A stretch of DNA of 64,000 nt from Corynebacterium sp. HMSC29G08 (GTDB taxonomy: Bacteria; Actinomycetota; Actinomycetes; Mycobacteriales; Mycobacteriaceae). The position numbers and the translations under genes were made by a program. Position 1 is the stretch's first letter. Each line of letters begins with the position of its first letter. The DNA lies in assembly GCF_001806875.1 (NCBI RefSeq), contig NZ_KV786209.1, positions 89,360 through 153,359 on the forward strand, read 5' to 3'. Below the pieces are notes generated by a model that was given only the letters and a program-made list of their open reading frames with translations, was not told the origin of the DNA and ran no database searches. This document shows positions 8,085-17,564 of the stretch, one piece after another.

Positions 8085-9011
8085 ATGTGGCGCTACATCG
8101 GGCGGCGGCTCTTGCAAATCATCCCCGTGTTCTTCGGGGCTACGCTTTTGCTCTATGCCCTCGTCTTCCTTATGCCGGGCGACCCAGTCGAAGCGCTCGG
8201 CGGCGACCGAGGCTTGAGCGAAGCTGCTCGCCAACGCATCACCGAAGAATACAACCTAGACAAGCCATTTCTAATCCAGTACCTGCTCTACCTCAAAGGC
8301 ATTTTGACGCTGGACTTCGGCACTACGTTCTCCGGCCAGCCGGTGCGTTCCGTGATGGCGAATGCCTTCCCAGTAACCATCAAGCTGGCGCTGATGGCGC
8401 TGGCCTTTGAGGCCATCTTTGGCATCATCTTCGGCGTGATCGCCGGTGTGCGCCGCGGCGGCTTCTTTGACTCCACGGTGCTGGTTGTCTCCCTGTTTGT
8501 TATTGCGGTGCCGAGCTTTGTTATCGGTTTCGTGCTGCAGTACCTCGTTGGCGTGAAGTGGGGATTACTCCCCGTGACAGTGGGAAGAAACGAAAGCTTC
8601 ACAGCGCTGTTAATGCCCGCGGTGGTGCTAGGCGCCTTGTCATTTGCGTACGTGTTGCGATTAACCAGGCAGTCCGTCAGCGAAAACCTCCGCGCGGATT
8701 ATGTGCGTACCGCCCGTGCTAAGGGCCTGTCCAACGGCCAAGTGATGAACCGCCACGTGCTGCGCAACTCCATGATCCCGGTTGTGACCTTCCTGGGTGC
8801 TGACCTTGGTGGGCTGATGGGCGGCGCCATTGTTACCGAAGGCATCTTTGGCATCAACGGCGTTGGCGGCACCATCTTCCAAGCAATCATCAAGGGTGAG
8901 CCTGCCACGGTGGTGTCATTCACCACGGTGCTGGTGATCGTGTACATCGTTGCCAACCTGCTGGTGGACCTGCTCTACGCTGTCCTGGATCCGAGGATTC
9001 GCTATGCATAA
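8085..9011 (+). CDS. Peptide ABC transporter permease, DppB-like
   Basis: A 308-residue inner-membrane permease of the DppB/OppB family. It begins MWRYIGRRLLQIIPVFFGATLLLYALVFLMPGDPVEAL, the typical first helix plus PGDP motif. The EAA loop is recognisable as DYVRTARAKGLSNGQVMNRHVLRNSMIPVVTF, which contacts the ATPase. About six membrane helices can be seen. The ATG follows GAAAGAGAG. It overlaps the next permease by 8 nt. Confidence 0.92.
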   Translation: MWRYIGRRLLQIIPVFFGATLLLYALVFLMPGDPVEALGGDRGLSEAARQRITEEYNLDKPFLIQYLLYLKGILTLDFGTTFSGQPVRSVMANAFPVTIKLALMALAFEAIFGIIFGVIAGVRRGGFFDSTVLVVSLFVIAVPSFVIGFVLQYLVGVKWGLLPVTVGRNESFTALLMPAVVLGALSFAYVLRLTRQSVSENLRADYVRTARAKGLSNGQVMNRHVLRNSMIPVVTFLGADLGGLMGGAIVTEGIFGINGVGGTIFQAIIKGEPATVVSFTTVLVIVYIVANLLVDLLYAVLDPRIRYA

Positions 9012-9984
9012 CCCAAGAACCAATAACGCTGTAGATACTGTAGACACTGGGCTGCCTGGGCAGGAATACTACGTAGCTGAGACTGATGAGTCGGGCCTGG
9101 GCGCCGTTGACGCTGTGGCCGATGACCGGGCGCCGTCAAGCCAATGGGGCGAAGCGTGGAAGTACCTGCGTCGCCGCCCCCTGTTTTGGGTAGCAGCCGC
9201 ACTGATCCTGATGGCGCTTGCCGTGGCAATCGCACCTCAGCTGTTCACCGCTACTGACCCGCGTGAGTGCATCCTGTCGCGCTCACTGAATGGACCGACC
9301 TCGGGCCACCCATTTGGTTTTGACCGTCAAGGCTGCGACATTTACGCGCGCACCATCTACGGTGCACGTGCATCCGTTGCTGTGGGCGTGCTAACCACGC
9401 TGATTGTTACCGCACTTGGCACCATCATCGGTTCCATCGCCGGCTTCTACGGTGGTATCTGGGACACGCTGCTGTCTCGCCTGACGGACATCTTCTTCGC
9501 CGTCCCGCTGGTGCTGGCTGCGATCGTGGTCATGTCCATGTTCCAAAACCAGCGCTCCATCTGGATGGTGGTGCTTGCACTGTCTATGTTCGGCTGGACG
9601 CAGATCGCACGTATTACTCGTGGCGCGGTGATGGGCGTGAAGAACGACGAGTTCGTGACCGCTGCGCGCGCACTTGGCGCCAGCGACAGCAAGATCATCT
9701 TCTCCCACATCCTGCCGAATGCAGCGGCGCCGATCATTGTGTACGCGACGGTGGCGCTGGGCACGTTCATTGTTGCTGAGGCAACGCTGTCGTTCCTTGG
9801 TATTGGTTTGCCAACGTCCGTGGTGTCGTGGGGTGGAGATATTTCGAGGGCGCAGGCGTCCCTACGCACCCAGCCCATGGTGCTGTTCTACCCGGCAATT
9901 GCCCTGGCACTGACGGTGCTGAGCTTTATCATGATGGGCGACGTGGTCCGCGACGCCCTCGACCCGAAGGCGAGGAAACGATGA
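9004..9984 (+). CDS. Peptide ABC transporter permease, DppC-like
   Basis: The second permease, 326 residues. It has a long hydrophilic N-terminal region of about 60 residues, then the DppC-type segment PFGFDRQGCDIYARTIYGARASVAVG and the EAA loop EFVTAARALGASDSKIIFSHILPNAAAPIIV. It probably pairs with the DppB-like protein to form the membrane channel. The ATG at 9004 overlaps the end of the upstream gene, and the gene overlaps the ATPase gene by 4 nt, so translation is likely coupled. Confidence 0.92.
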   Translation: MHNPRTNNAVDTVDTGLPGQEYYVAETDESGLGAVDAVADDRAPSSQWGEAWKYLRRRPLFWVAAALILMALAVAIAPQLFTATDPRECILSRSLNGPTSGHPFGFDRQGCDIYARTIYGARASVAVGVLTTLIVTALGTIIGSIAGFYGGIWDTLLSRLTDIFFAVPLVLAAIVVMSMFQNQRSIWMVVLALSMFGWTQIARITRGAVMGVKNDEFVTAARALGASDSKIIFSHILPNAAAPIIVYATVALGTFIVAEATLSFLGIGLPTSVVSWGGDISRAQASLRTQPMVLFYPAIALALTVLSFIMMGDVVRDALDPKARKR

Positions 9985-11663
9985 ACCAGCCACTGCTTAA
10001 CATTGAAGACCTCAAGATCACCTTCGAATCCACCACGGGTGTGGTGGAAGCCGTACGTGACTTTGACCTGACGATCTACCCAGGCCAATCCGTGGCCATT
10101 GTGGGTGAGTCTGGCTCCGGCAAGTCCACCGCTGCGATGAGCATCTTGGGCCTGTTGCCAGGAACCGGCAAGGTGACCAACGGCACCATCACGTTCGACG
10201 GCAAGGACCTGACCAACCTCGACGAGAAGGGTTGGCAGGAAATCCGAGGCAGCGAGATTGGGCTGGTGCCACAGGACCCGATGAGCAACCTCAACCCGGT
10301 GTGGCGCATTGGCACACAGGTGGAGGAGTCGCTGCGCGCCAACAACGTGGTGCCAGGCTCCGAGCGCCACAAGCGCGTTGTTGAGCTTTTGGAGGAAGCC
10401 GGCCTGCCGGACGCTGAGCGCCGAGCGAAGCAGTACCCGCACGAGTTCTCTGGAGGCATGCGCCAGCGAGCGCTCATTGCGATCGGCCTGGCTGCACGCC
10501 CGAAGCTGCTCATTGCCGACGAACCAACATCCGCCCTCGACGTCACGGTGCAGAAGAAAATCCTGGATCACCTGGACAAGCTCACCGCGGAATTGGGCAC
10601 ATCGCTGCTGTTTATTACTCACGATCTCGGGTTGGCAGCTGAGCGCGCCGACTTCCTCGTAGTGATGCACCGCGGCCGCATCGTGGAAAAAGGCCCAAGC
10701 CTGAAGATTCTGCGTAACCCGCAGCACCCGTACACGCAGCGGTTGGTGAAGGCGGCGCCGTCATTGGCGTCTGCACGAATCCAGTCCGCTAAGGCACAGG
10801 GGCTGGAAACCGCAGAGCGCGTTGCCGGAAAGCGCGATGGCGAGGAAGTGGTTCGCGTAGAAAACCTGGTGAAGGAATTCGACGTGCGCGGCCAAAGAGG
10901 CGCCAAGAAAATCCTTCGTGCGGTTGATGACGTGAGCTTTTCTTTACGACGTGGCACGACGCTCGCCCTCGTCGGCGAGTCCGGCTCCGGCAAATCTACC
11001 GTGGCCAACATGGTGCTGCGTCTTCTCGAGCCGACCAGTGGGCGAGTGATCTTCGAGGGCCAGGATATTGCGCAGCTTAAAGGTAAAGAGCTGTTTGAGA
11101 TGCGCCGCAAAGTCCAGGTGGTGTTCCAAAACCCCTACGGCTCACTCGACCCGATGTTCTCGGTGTACAAGTGCATCGAGGAACCACTAGCGCTGCACAA
11201 GGTCGGCGGCCGCAAGGAGCGCGAAGCTCGCGTTGCTGAGCTGCTAGACATGGTGCAGATGCCGCGCTCTGCTATGCGACGCTACCCGAACGAACTCTCC
11301 GGCGGCCAGCGCCAACGCATCGCAATTGCGCGAGCGCTTGCGCTGCACCCGGAAGTTGTCGTACTGGATGAGGCCGTGTCTGCACTTGACGTGCTGGTGC
11401 AAAACCAGATCATCAACCTGCTGGCAGACCTGCAGGACGAGCTCGACCTTTCCTACCTGTTCATTACCCACGACCTAGCTGTGGTCCGCCAGACCGCCGA
11501 CGACATTGTGGTGATGCGCCAAGGCGTTGCCGTGGAGCAGGGTAGCTCGGACGACATCTTTGATAATCCGCAAGACCCATACACCCAGAACCTGATCAAT
11601 TCGGTTCCGGGCTTGGGCATTGAATTGGGCACTGGCGAAGACCTCGGTATCGAGATTCGTTAA
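9981..11663 (+). CDS. Fused peptide ABC transporter ATPase (DppD-DppF)
   Basis: Two ABC ATPase domains in one 560-residue chain replace the separate DppD and DppF subunits. Domain 1 has Walker A GESGSGKST, signature FSGGMRQR and Walker B LLIADEPTSALD. Domain 2 has GESGSGKST, LSGGQRQR and Walker B VVVLDEAVSALD. Both look catalytically complete. Each domain ends with the short region typical of peptide importers, but the first lacks the long Cys-rich C-terminal tail present in the second operon's copy. It is last in its operon and convergent with a similar operon. Confidence 0.92.
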   Translation: MNQPLLNIEDLKITFESTTGVVEAVRDFDLTIYPGQSVAIVGESGSGKSTAAMSILGLLPGTGKVTNGTITFDGKDLTNLDEKGWQEIRGSEIGLVPQDPMSNLNPVWRIGTQVEESLRANNVVPGSERHKRVVELLEEAGLPDAERRAKQYPHEFSGGMRQRALIAIGLAARPKLLIADEPTSALDVTVQKKILDHLDKLTAELGTSLLFITHDLGLAAERADFLVVMHRGRIVEKGPSLKILRNPQHPYTQRLVKAAPSLASARIQSAKAQGLETAERVAGKRDGEEVVRVENLVKEFDVRGQRGAKKILRAVDDVSFSLRRGTTLALVGESGSGKSTVANMVLRLLEPTSGRVIFEGQDIAQLKGKELFEMRRKVQVVFQNPYGSLDPMFSVYKCIEEPLALHKVGGRKEREARVAELLDMVQMPRSAMRRYPNELSGGQRQRIAIARALALHPEVVVLDEAVSALDVLVQNQIINLLADLQDELDLSYLFITHDLAVVRQTADDIVVMRQGVAVEQGSSDDIFDNPQDPYTQNLINSVPGLGIELGTGEDLGIEIR

Positions 11664-11681
11664 CACCAGTGCCCTAAGGGG

Positions 11682-11704
11682 GCGTCGACAAGCAACAAGG
11701 CCCT
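11682..11704 (-). repeat. Degenerate copy of the dispersed motif, between convergent operons
   Basis: On the plus strand GCGTCGACAAGCAACAAG followed by GCCCT matches the reverse complement of the motif with a C for T, an inserted C and an extra G. It fills most of the 39-bp gap between the two peptide-transport operons. No convincing terminator is seen here, only a short GCCC/GGGC hairpin at 11671-11682. Confidence 0.35.
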
Positions 11705-13610
11705 ATTCCGGCTGGTAGGTTTGGCGCACGCGGTTGCGCTCAACCTCCGGGTCAGGAATCGGGATCGCAGACAACAACGCCTTGGTGTACGGGTGCTGGG
11801 GGTTATCAAACACCTCATCCGCGTCGCCGAATTCCACAAAGTCGCCCTTGTACATCACCGCAACACGGTCCGACAGGTGGCGGACCACCGACAGATCGTG
11901 TGCCACGAACAGGTACGACAGGCCAAGCTCGCGCTTCAGGGACTCCAGCAGGTTAATCACACCAGCCTGGATAGATACGTCGAGCGCTGAGACCGGCTCA
12001 TCCAGCACAATCACCGAGGGGTTGGTGGCAAGCGCACGGGCGAGGCCGATGCGCTGGCGCTGGCCTCCCGAGAAATGGCCCGGGAAACGGTCAATCTGAG
12101 ACTCGTCCAGACCTACGGTGCGCATCAGCTCAGCAATACGCTCGTCCTTGTCGCCTTGGTAACCAAGCGCGTTCAGCGGCTCCTGGATGATCTCCTTGAC
12201 CGTCATGCGCGGGTTCAGCGAGCTCATCGGATCCTGAAACACCATCTGCAGGTTGCGGCGGGCCTTCTGACGAGACGCGTGGTTGAATTTCGAGGCATCC
12301 TCACCGCACAACACAATGCGGCTGCCGGGAGCAGGATCCAGGTTCATGATCTCCAGCAAGGTGGTGGTCTTGCCGGAGCCGGACTCGCCCACGATAGCCA
12401 TGCACTCACCGGCGCGAAGGTCGAAGGAGACGTTCTTTACCGCGTGCACTGTACCTACGCGACGCTTCACCAACGCACCCTTAGTCAGCGGGAATTCCTT
12501 GTTCAGGTTCTCCACTTCCAGGGTCACCTCGCGCTCTTCGCGAGGCACGTTAGCCAGCGAATCCTCCGGAAGCACCGGGGTGGGGTAGAGCGGACAGCCG
12601 TTGATCGTGCCGTTTTCAATCTCGTTGTGGCGAATGCAGGCGACCTCGTGGCCTTCGTTATCCCCCACAGGCTCAAGCTTCGGCTCGCCGTTTGAGCACT
12701 CCGGGACAGCGATCGGGCAGCGCGGCGCGAACTGGCAGCGTTCCTGCATGTTCACCAGCTTCGGCGGGGTGCCCTCGATAAACGTCAAGGGCTCGTCTGA
12801 GGGGACGTCCACACGCGGTGTGGAACCAAGCAGGCCGATGGAGTACGGCATTTGCGGGGCCTTAAACAGCGTGTGCACGCCGGCCTTTTCCACGGGGCGG
12901 CCACCGTACATCACCAGCACGTCATCTGCGGTGCCAGCAACCACGCCCATGTCGTGGGTAATCATGATGCAAGCCGCGCCAGTTTCACGCTGCGCAACCT
13001 TGATCACGTCCAGGATCTGGGCCTGGATGGTCACGTCGAGGGCGGTGGTTGGTTCGTCCGCGATCAGTACCTTCGGATCATTCGCAATCGCAATAGCAAT
13101 GACCACGCGCTGGCGCATACCACCGGAAAACTCGTGGGGGAAGGACTTCAGGCGCTTCTGCGGCTCCGGAATACCCACAAGGTCCAAAAGCTCAGCCGCA
13201 CGGGTGAGTGCCTTGGACTTGGAAATGTTGTTGTGGGCCTGCATGGCTTCCACCAGCTGCGTACCAATGTCATACACCGGCGTCAAAGCGGACAGTGGGT
13301 CCTGGAAGATCATGCCGATCTCGTTGCCGCGGATGTGCGACATGGCCTTGTCGTTTTTGGTCAGCAGTTCCTCGCCTTTGTACAGCACCGAGCCGGTGAC
13401 CTTGGCGTAATCCGGCAAAAGCCCCATCACAGCCATGGACGTGACCGACTTGCCCGAGCCGGACTCGCCCACAATGCCAAGGGTTCGGCCGGGGTAGAGG
13501 TCAAAGTCCACGCCGCGTACCGCGGAGACAACGCCTGCCTCCGAGGGGAAAGAAACGTTGAGGTCACGAACGCTAAGTACCGGGTTAGCGGAATTCACGG
13601 AAGATGTCAT
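11703..13610 (-). CDS. Fused peptide ABC transporter ATPase, second operon
   Basis: A 635-residue double ATPase. Domain 1 has GESGSGKSV, FSGGMRQR and VLIADEPTTALD, and ends with the Cys-rich oligopeptide-transporter tail (CQFAPRCPIAVPEC ... GHEVACIRH). That tail may bind an iron-sulfur cluster, as reported for some family members. Domain 2 has GESGSGKTT, FSGGQRQR and VIVLDEPVSALD. The ATG follows GGAGG and overlaps the upstream permease stop. The sequence differs enough from the first operon's ATPase to suggest an old duplication or separate acquisition. Confidence 0.92.
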   Translation of the reverse strand: MTSSVNSANPVLSVRDLNVSFPSEAGVVSAVRGVDFDLYPGRTLGIVGESGSGKSVTSMAVMGLLPDYAKVTGSVLYKGEELLTKNDKAMSHIRGNEIGMIFQDPLSALTPVYDIGTQLVEAMQAHNNISKSKALTRAAELLDLVGIPEPQKRLKSFPHEFSGGMRQRVVIAIAIANDPKVLIADEPTTALDVTIQAQILDVIKVAQRETGAACIMITHDMGVVAGTADDVLVMYGGRPVEKAGVHTLFKAPQMPYSIGLLGSTPRVDVPSDEPLTFIEGTPPKLVNMQERCQFAPRCPIAVPECSNGEPKLEPVGDNEGHEVACIRHNEIENGTINGCPLYPTPVLPEDSLANVPREEREVTLEVENLNKEFPLTKGALVKRRVGTVHAVKNVSFDLRAGECMAIVGESGSGKTTTLLEIMNLDPAPGSRIVLCGEDASKFNHASRQKARRNLQMVFQDPMSSLNPRMTVKEIIQEPLNALGYQGDKDERIAELMRTVGLDESQIDRFPGHFSGGQRQRIGLARALATNPSVIVLDEPVSALDVSIQAGVINLLESLKRELGLSYLFVAHDLSVVRHLSDRVAVMYKGDFVEFGDADEVFDNPQHPYTKALLSAIPIPDPEVERNRVRQTYQPE

Positions 13611-14632
13611 GCTCGGCCTCCAGAGTTCGAGTTCGGGTCAAAAGCGTCACGCAGGCCGTCAGCAATGAAAGCCATGGAGACGGTCAACAGCGTCAGCACA
13701 AGCGCCGGGAAGTAGAACTGCCACGGGGTGGTGATCAGGGTTCCGGTACCGGTCTGCAGCAGGGTACCCAGAGACACATCTGGCAGCTTCACGCCTAAGC
13801 CAAGGAAGGACAGGGCGGTCTCACTCATGATTGTGGAGACCACGCCCATCATGAACTGGATCACCAACAGCGACGCCACGTTGGGGATGATGTGGCGCAC
13901 AATCGACTTCGGACGGGAGACACCCATGAAACGGGCGGCGCGAACGTAGTCGTTTTCTCGGATAGACAAAGCCAGTGACCAAATCACACGAGCGGGGTAC
14001 ATCCAGCCGAAAGCGATGAGCACCACGGTGAGCACCTTCCAGTCGCCGCCAGAGCCGGAGACCAACAGTGCAATCATCAAGAAGGTCGGCACTGCCAGCA
14101 TGAAGTGGATGATTGCCAGCACAATTTTTTCAAGCGCACCGCCGTAGAGCGCAGCACCTGCACCAATGAGCGCAGAGAGGATCGTGATAGCCAGCGCTGC
14201 TGGCACTGCAATGGTCAGGGAACGGCCAAGGCCGTGCACAACCTGAGCGAATAGGTCATTGCCGGAGTCAGTGGTACCAAACCAGTGTTCCTTGCTTGGG
14301 CCGGTGGCTAGGTTCAAAAAGTCCGGTTCATCGTAGGCCCAAGGCGTGATGAACTTGCCAAAGACAGCGAGCAGGACCAGCACGATGAAGATAACCGTGC
14401 CTACTACCGCCATGCGGTTTCGCAGGAAGCGGCGCAGGTAGATACGGCTCTTGCTGGTGCCGCGTAGTGCTGCGGACTGGTTTAGTGGCTCAGCACTTGC
14501 CGTGCCGTCTGCCTGGCGTCCGGTTTCAGACGTAGCCGTCATGTCATTAACTGGGATGTTTGCGTGCATACCCAGGTTCTGGCTGGCGCGACGTGGCTGG
14601 CCAGAGTTAGATCCGGTGTATTTCGTCGACAT
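13607..14632 (-). CDS. Peptide ABC transporter permease, DppC-like, second operon
   Basis: A 341-residue permease with a polar N-terminal region of about 75 residues, then the first helix (VGTVIFIVLVLLAVFGKFI). Family marks are HWFGTTDSGNDLFAQVVHGLGRSL and the EAA loop DYVRAARFMGVSRPKSIVRHIIPNVAS. The start ATG has GGAGG 8 nt upstream. It is followed with a 4-nt overlap by the fused ATPase gene. Confidence 0.92.
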   Translation of the reverse strand: MSTKYTGSNSGQPRRASQNLGMHANIPVNDMTATSETGRQADGTASAEPLNQSAALRGTSKSRIYLRRFLRNRMAVVGTVIFIVLVLLAVFGKFITPWAYDEPDFLNLATGPSKEHWFGTTDSGNDLFAQVVHGLGRSLTIAVPAALAITILSALIGAGAALYGGALEKIVLAIIHFMLAVPTFLMIALLVSGSGGDWKVLTVVLIAFGWMYPARVIWSLALSIRENDYVRAARFMGVSRPKSIVRHIIPNVASLLVIQFMMGVVSTIMSETALSFLGLGVKLPDVSLGTLLQTGTGTLITTPWQFYFPALVLTLLTVSMAFIADGLRDAFDPNSNSGGRA

Positions 14633-14644
14633 TGGTGTGCCTCC

Positions 14645-15628
14645 CTAGCTAACCCGGACTCGGGGATCAAGTGCCACCACAAGCAGGTCCGCCAAGATCG
14701 CAGATATTGCGGTCATCGCGGCGCCGAAGGCCGCAACAGCAACTGCGCCATGCACGTCGTTGCGGCTGATGGTCTGGATGAAGTATTGGCCCATGCCGTT
14801 CCAGGCGAAAATGCGCTCCGTCATCACCGCACCGGTGAAAATACCGGGAACGGAGAATGCCACCGAGGTTGCCACCGGAATCAGTGAGGTGCGAAGCGCG
14901 TGCTTGCGCACCGCCTGCGCCTTGGTCAGGCCCTTGGCGCGAGCAGTGCGGACGTAGTCCGCGTTCAAGTTATCCAGCAGCAAGGTGCGCTGCATGAAGT
15001 GGTAGCCCGCGTAGGAAATGATCAGCAGCGCAAGCGTGGGCAAGATAAGGTGCTGACCAAAGTCAACTAGCTTGTTCCACGTGCCTTGCACATTGGAGTT
15101 AGATGCGCCGGTGACGTAGAAGATACGGCGCCCGGTCCACTCGTTGATCTTGATGCCAAGCCACACCACTGCAATAGACGCCACAACCACGTGCGTGTTC
15201 ATCGTGATGATGGAAATGCCCTGCCAAACGCGGTCGGCGCGCTTGTACTGGCGCGACGCCGTGTACACGCCCACTGCCACACCAATGACGATGGACAGGA
15301 AGGTTGCCACGAACGTCAGCTGGGCGGAGACCCAGATGCGAAACGCAATCTGTTCGTTCACCGAGTCACCGAGCGGGGAGTTACCCCAGTCCCAACGTGT
15401 CAGGATGCCGGTGAGCCATGTCCACCAACGCTCAATTATCGGCGTATTCGGGCTCAAGTTGTTGGGCTCAAGCAAAGCATCGATCTGCTCTGGTGAAAGC
15501 GGAGGGCGACGGCCGAAGTAGTTGGCGCGCGGGTCCAAAAAGAAGCTGGCGAGGAAATACGTGAGGTTGGTGGCCAGAAAAACGATGAGGCTCCAGCTCA
15601 GAATTTTCCTTATGAGGTAGCGGAACAT
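14645..15628 (-). CDS. Peptide ABC transporter permease, DppB-like, second operon
   Basis: A 327-residue permease starting MFRYLIRKILSWSLIVFLATNLTYFLASFFLDP. The EAA loop is DYVRTARAKGLTKAQAVRKHALRTSLIPVATS. Unlike classical DppB it has FLDPRANYFGRRPPLSPEQ where the PGDP motif normally lies, which is typical of a DppB subgroup. It follows the binding-protein gene after a 95-bp gap that contains a strong hairpin. Confidence 0.9.
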   Translation of the reverse strand: MFRYLIRKILSWSLIVFLATNLTYFLASFFLDPRANYFGRRPPLSPEQIDALLEPNNLSPNTPIIERWWTWLTGILTRWDWGNSPLGDSVNEQIAFRIWVSAQLTFVATFLSIVIGVAVGVYTASRQYKRADRVWQGISIITMNTHVVVASIAVVWLGIKINEWTGRRIFYVTGASNSNVQGTWNKLVDFGQHLILPTLALLIISYAGYHFMQRTLLLDNLNADYVRTARAKGLTKAQAVRKHALRTSLIPVATSVAFSVPGIFTGAVMTERIFAWNGMGQYFIQTISRNDVHGAVAVAAFGAAMTAISAILADLLVVALDPRVRVS

Positions 15629-15657
15629 GGCGTCTCTCAGTCTGTGTCAAAACGCAT

Positions 15658-15693
15658 AAATCCGCTCGAAGCCACAAGGGCCTCGGCGGATTT
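15658..15693 (-). terminator. Hairpin between binding-protein and permease genes, second operon
   Basis: AAATCCGC (15658-15665) pairs with GCGGATTT (15686-15693), and CGAAGCC pairs with GGCCTCG inside, with one mismatch and a 5-nt loop. On the transcribed strand it is followed by ATGCGTTTT. It mirrors the hairpin of the first operon and probably sets the receptor:permease ratio. Confidence 0.7.
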
Positions 15694-15723
15694 ACGCGAC
15701 GTGATCAACGGTTACCGGGTCTC

Positions 15724-17424
15724 TTACTTCGCCCAGCCGACGTTCTCGATCGGCAGCACTGCGAAGGACATAGCACCCAAGTTAGCCAGGCCCGGCTTGG
15801 TAGCAACCATCTCAGGGCCGTTGGCGTACGGCATGATGCCGAACTCGCCGAAAGCTTCCTTCTCAAGCTCGTTAGCGCGCTTGATCTGCTCGTCAGCGTC
15901 CTCGATCTTCTGCAGCTCTTCGATCTTCGCGTCCAGCTCAGCGGAGCCCGTGCCGGACTTGTTCAGCTCAGAATCAGATGCGTAGACCTGGCCGAAGTAG
16001 GCAACACCGAACGGGTCGGTGGAGGAGAAGCCCATCATGAACAGATCGAAGTCCTTCTCGGAGGTCACCTTGGAGAAGTCAGAGCTCGGGCGCTCCTCGA
16101 TCTGGACGTCGATGCCAACTGCGCGCAGCATGGACTGCATTGCGGAGGTGGTGGCCTGAACCATCGGGGAGTCACCCAGGGTGACGTAGCGAACGGTCAG
16201 CGGGTTCGCCTCAGAGTAGCCAGCCTCCTCGAGCAGCTTCTTTGCCTTCTCCTGGTCGTACTGAACCACGGAGCCGAAGTTGTCCTCGTAGCCATCCTGG
16301 GTCTGGAACAGGGTGAAGGAGCCCGGCAGGTCCTCGGTGTAGTCCAGGCCGTTGAAGCGGATCGCGGCAAGCTGGGAACGGTCAATTGCCGTCATGATTG
16401 CCTCGCGCACCTTCGGATCATCCAGGCCCGGTGCCTCAGAGTTGATGGTCAGCAGGAAGTTCGACGGACGCAGGGAGACGCGGATGTCAGCCTGGTCACC
16501 CATCTGACGTGCGGTCTCCAGACGGTCACGGGAACCAACGCCGGTCAGGTCGATCTCACCTGCGCGGAAAGCGTTGATGGAAGCCTGGTCCTCCATTGCG
16601 CGGTAGGAGATGCGCTCCAGCTTGGCAGGCTCGCCCCACCACTTCTCGTTGCGCACGAAGGAAACTTCACCGGTTTCAAAGTTGACGTTTTCAACCTTGA
16701 ACGGGCCTGCGCCCCACTCCGGGTGGAGCTGCTTGAGGTAGGCGTTCATGAAGGTGTCAGCGGAGTCAACCTGCGGCGGAACGAGGTTGCCGAAGAGGCC
16801 CTCCCACCACGGGTATGCCTGCTTGAAGGTGACAACTGCCTGTTTGTCGGTCTCGCCACGGGTGACAGATTCGATCAGCTCGTAGCCGTCGGTGGAGTTG
16901 ACCTGAACATCCGGGTTGGAGCCGTTGTTGAACTTCCAGGTGTTCTCAAATGCGGTCCAGTCGATCGGAGTGTCGTCGTTGTACTTGGCCTCATCCACGA
17001 TGGTGTAGGTGACCACGGTCTTGCCGTCCACAACCTCGTCCTTCACGTCGCTGAGGTAGGCCGGGTTCGGGTGGTAGGTACCGTCACCGTCGAAAAGAGT
17101 CAGCTGCGGGTTGTACTTGACCCACACGTCACGTGTGTAGCGGTTCATGTTGGCGTGGAACACGTTCTGCTGCTCAGCCATCTCGGTGATAGCCATGGTC
17201 AGCTCACCGCCGTCCTGGATTTGGTCGCGCTCGAGCGGGTTGTAGTCTCCAGCGGCGTTGATTTCCAGGCCACCCGTGGACTCACCAGTGGACTCTGCAG
17301 CCTGGCTCGACTCTGTGGAGGTGCCGGCGCTGGTGGACTCCGTGCTGTCACCTGCACATGCGGTGAGGGTCAGGGAGATGGTGGACAGGCCGGCGATTGC
17401 GGCGAGGCGAATGCGGTTCTTCAT
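15724..17424 (-). CDS. Peptide ABC transporter substrate-binding lipoprotein, second operon
   Basis: The lipid-anchored receptor of the second importer, 566 residues. The signal MKNRIRLAAIAGLSTISLTLTAC ends in lipobox LTAC, followed by a Ser/Thr/Glu-rich linker to about residue 60. The body has the family's EVSFVRNEKWWGEP and a WTAFENTWKFNNG segment. The ATG at 17424 is preferred because AAAGGA lies just upstream; two ATG codons further 5' would precede that site. The leader upstream (17425-17510) is AT-rich and probably holds the promoter, but no single box stands out. Confidence 0.92.
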   Translation of the reverse strand: MKNRIRLAAIAGLSTISLTLTACAGDSTESTSAGTSTESSQAAESTGESTGGLEINAAGDYNPLERDQIQDGGELTMAITEMAEQQNVFHANMNRYTRDVWVKYNPQLTLFDGDGTYHPNPAYLSDVKDEVVDGKTVVTYTIVDEAKYNDDTPIDWTAFENTWKFNNGSNPDVQVNSTDGYELIESVTRGETDKQAVVTFKQAYPWWEGLFGNLVPPQVDSADTFMNAYLKQLHPEWGAGPFKVENVNFETGEVSFVRNEKWWGEPAKLERISYRAMEDQASINAFRAGEIDLTGVGSRDRLETARQMGDQADIRVSLRPSNFLLTINSEAPGLDDPKVREAIMTAIDRSQLAAIRFNGLDYTEDLPGSFTLFQTQDGYEDNFGSVVQYDQEKAKKLLEEAGYSEANPLTVRYVTLGDSPMVQATTSAMQSMLRAVGIDVQIEERPSSDFSKVTSEKDFDLFMMGFSSTDPFGVAYFGQVYASDSELNKSGTGSAELDAKIEELQKIEDADEQIKRANELEKEAFGEFGIMPYANGPEMVATKPGLANLGAMSFAVLPIENVGWAK

Positions 17425-17542
17425 GTGACCGGTCATCCTTTCAACGGAAAACAAAACTTATTGCCACGAAAGCAGTGGGTTTCATAAACGTTAATGAAAA
17501 AAGTGATGTGTCACACCATTTTCGGCGCATTAATTTGCGCCA

Positions 17543-17564
17543 AAGGGCTTTTTGCTAGCCGACG
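17543..17564 (+). repeat. Degenerate copy of the dispersed motif at the end of the DUF402 gene
   Basis: AAGGGCTTTTTGCTAGCCGACG resembles the motif with changes at the TTAT position. It spans the stop codon of the DUF402 gene and its 3' flank. Confidence 0.3.
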
